Source: Cymodocea nodosa
Lineage: Eukaryota > Streptophyta > Magnoliopsida > Alismatales > Cymodoceaceae
DNA: 64,000 nucleotides
Direction of reading: 5' to 3'
Assembly (NCBI GenBank): GCA_036874045.1
Contig: CM072337.1
Span: forward strand, 1,674,001-1,738,000
Below the pieces are notes generated by a model. That model saw only the letters and a program-made list of their open reading frames with translations, was not told the DNA's origin and did no database searches. The translations under genes were made by a program, and so were the position numbers. Each line of letters begins with the position of its first letter. The stretch's first letter is position 1. Below, in pieces: positions 62,825 to 64,000 of this stretch.

Positions 62825-64000
62825 CTAGGTATCCACATGTATATATAAATTACAAAATAAACTGTCTGGTTCATTCCTGCTGATTTAGATCCCAGTAAAT
62901 TAACTTTGTCTTCTTGCTCGATGTAAGCACATGAAATTAATTTTGATCTTCTCTTGTTTTTTTCCCCATTGTAATTTTTCCTCTCTTCCATGGCTAGTGT
63001 ATGTACATTTGAAGAACATGTGCTGTGCTATTTTTTGCCATCTTAAGGAAAAGAGGGGTTTTCAATGGTTTATGTGTGAAAAGTCTCACCTTGAAAAATG
63101 TAGAAATACGATTTGAATTAATATATGACGAATTCTTTCACTTGTTATCAATTAGTTGTGAGATGGATTATTTCACAATTAGGATGTAGTTGTACATGCT
63201 CTTCGTTTCAGCCTCCCACAAAACCTTCAACCAAAATTAAAAAAAGAAGAGTTGGCGAAGCAAGCATTTAGGAGTACTTATACTTGATCTACCATCCATC
63301 TCTTTCTCCTGCCTTAACTTGATTCAAGAGATATTTTGGTTGCATTTAGACTAGATTCAAGAAACTTTTGATAAGATATTTTCTCCACTAATAGAATTCT
63401 ATTCTTTTTGCATATTTTTAAAGCAACAAGGCTTTTTTGTTATTCTTAATTAAAACCTGTATTTCAGAAAAATAATTTTAGCTTGTAGACTCTTCTCTAA
63501 AAGCAATCTTCCCATGATTCCTAGCTAAAACTTCATGGAAGAAATGATTTGTCATTATAACCATTTATAATCCACATTTATGGATAAGAAGCATGCACGT
63601 TTCTTGGGAAGAACGAGGGTATTCGATTGTCAGAAAGTGTAAATATTGACGTCCATGGTATTGTGATTTAATCTTAGGATATATTTTGATTTTTACGTAA
63701 GTCTTATGTGTAGATAATGTGAATCAATCAAGTTTGGGTGCCCATAGGCTATTGATATCTACAATAATAAATCAGCTTTCTTTGATTATTTATGAATATT
63801 TCGAAATGGAAGGCTTGTTGTGGCTAAGTTGTCAATTCCTGGAGGCTGGTTCCAGCATTTTTTGTTGGAAATTGATTCCTAAAATAAAATAAAATACGGC
63901 TTGAATGGAAAATTTTGATACAAATTAGAGTAATTTTTTTAAAAGTAAAATCTAATTTTCCAAGCAAACCTTAATTTTTCCTTCCATTTTTTCATTTCCT
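62825..64000. other. bHLH 3' UTR and downstream spacer
   Basis: The first few hundred bases are probably the 3' UTR. A fragment of the dispersed repeat family lies at about 63143-63180 (tgttatcaattagttgtgag). No further gene was recognised before the window ends. Confidence 0.65.

Overview
This is a 64 kb piece of a plant nuclear genome. Split genes with canonical GT-AG introns, a nuclear-type tRNA-Leu with a Pol III T-tract, and decayed copia-like, RTE-LINE and hAT relics in the introns all point to an angiosperm. GC-rich first exons with polyglycine tracts and an AN1 stress-associated protein without its A20 finger suggest a monocot, probably not a grass given the AT-rich sequence and very long introns. 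That placement is inference.

Four protein genes and one tRNA gene are supported. (1) 1191-24539, plus strand: the 3' 16 exons of the organelle-type RNase J, with a metallo-beta-lactamase/beta-CASP core and a C-terminal GT-1 (trihelix) domain; the 5' transit-peptide exon is outside the window. (2) 29284-36875, minus strand: complete eight-exon cycloeucalenol cycloisomerase (CPI1, sterol biosynthesis, 300 aa). (3) 38195-38277, plus: tRNA-Leu(UAA). (4) 40862-41365, minus: single-exon AN1 zinc-finger stress-associated protein (167 aa). (5) 57086-62824, plus: six-exon bHLH transcription factor of the bHLH122/128/130 (FBH-like) group (364 aa). The genes share no pathway and each has its own promoter.

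The rest is AT-rich intronic and intergenic DNA. RNase J introns hold an RTE LINE 3' relic (about 7.55-7.87 kb), a short LTR element with paired 154-bp LTRs (10.97-12.56 kb), a 119-bp tandem duplication, a hAT transposase relic (about 14.42-14.96 kb) and a C-poor repeat-rich block (17.1-21.9 kb). A truncated relative of the LTR element lies in the long CPI1 intron. The interval 42-57 kb has no recognisable gene; it holds microsatellites, minisatellites, dispersed repeat fragments, a GC-rich island at 42.66-42.96 kb and a promoter-like inverted repeat at 46.45 kb. I found no CRISPR array, operon or gene cluster, and nothing that convincingly amounts to an undescribed system. The most informative oddities are nested and repeated elements and a possible GT-1-less RNase J isoform. 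All exon boundaries were placed by hand from splice sites, reading phase and remembered family sequence, not by alignment software.
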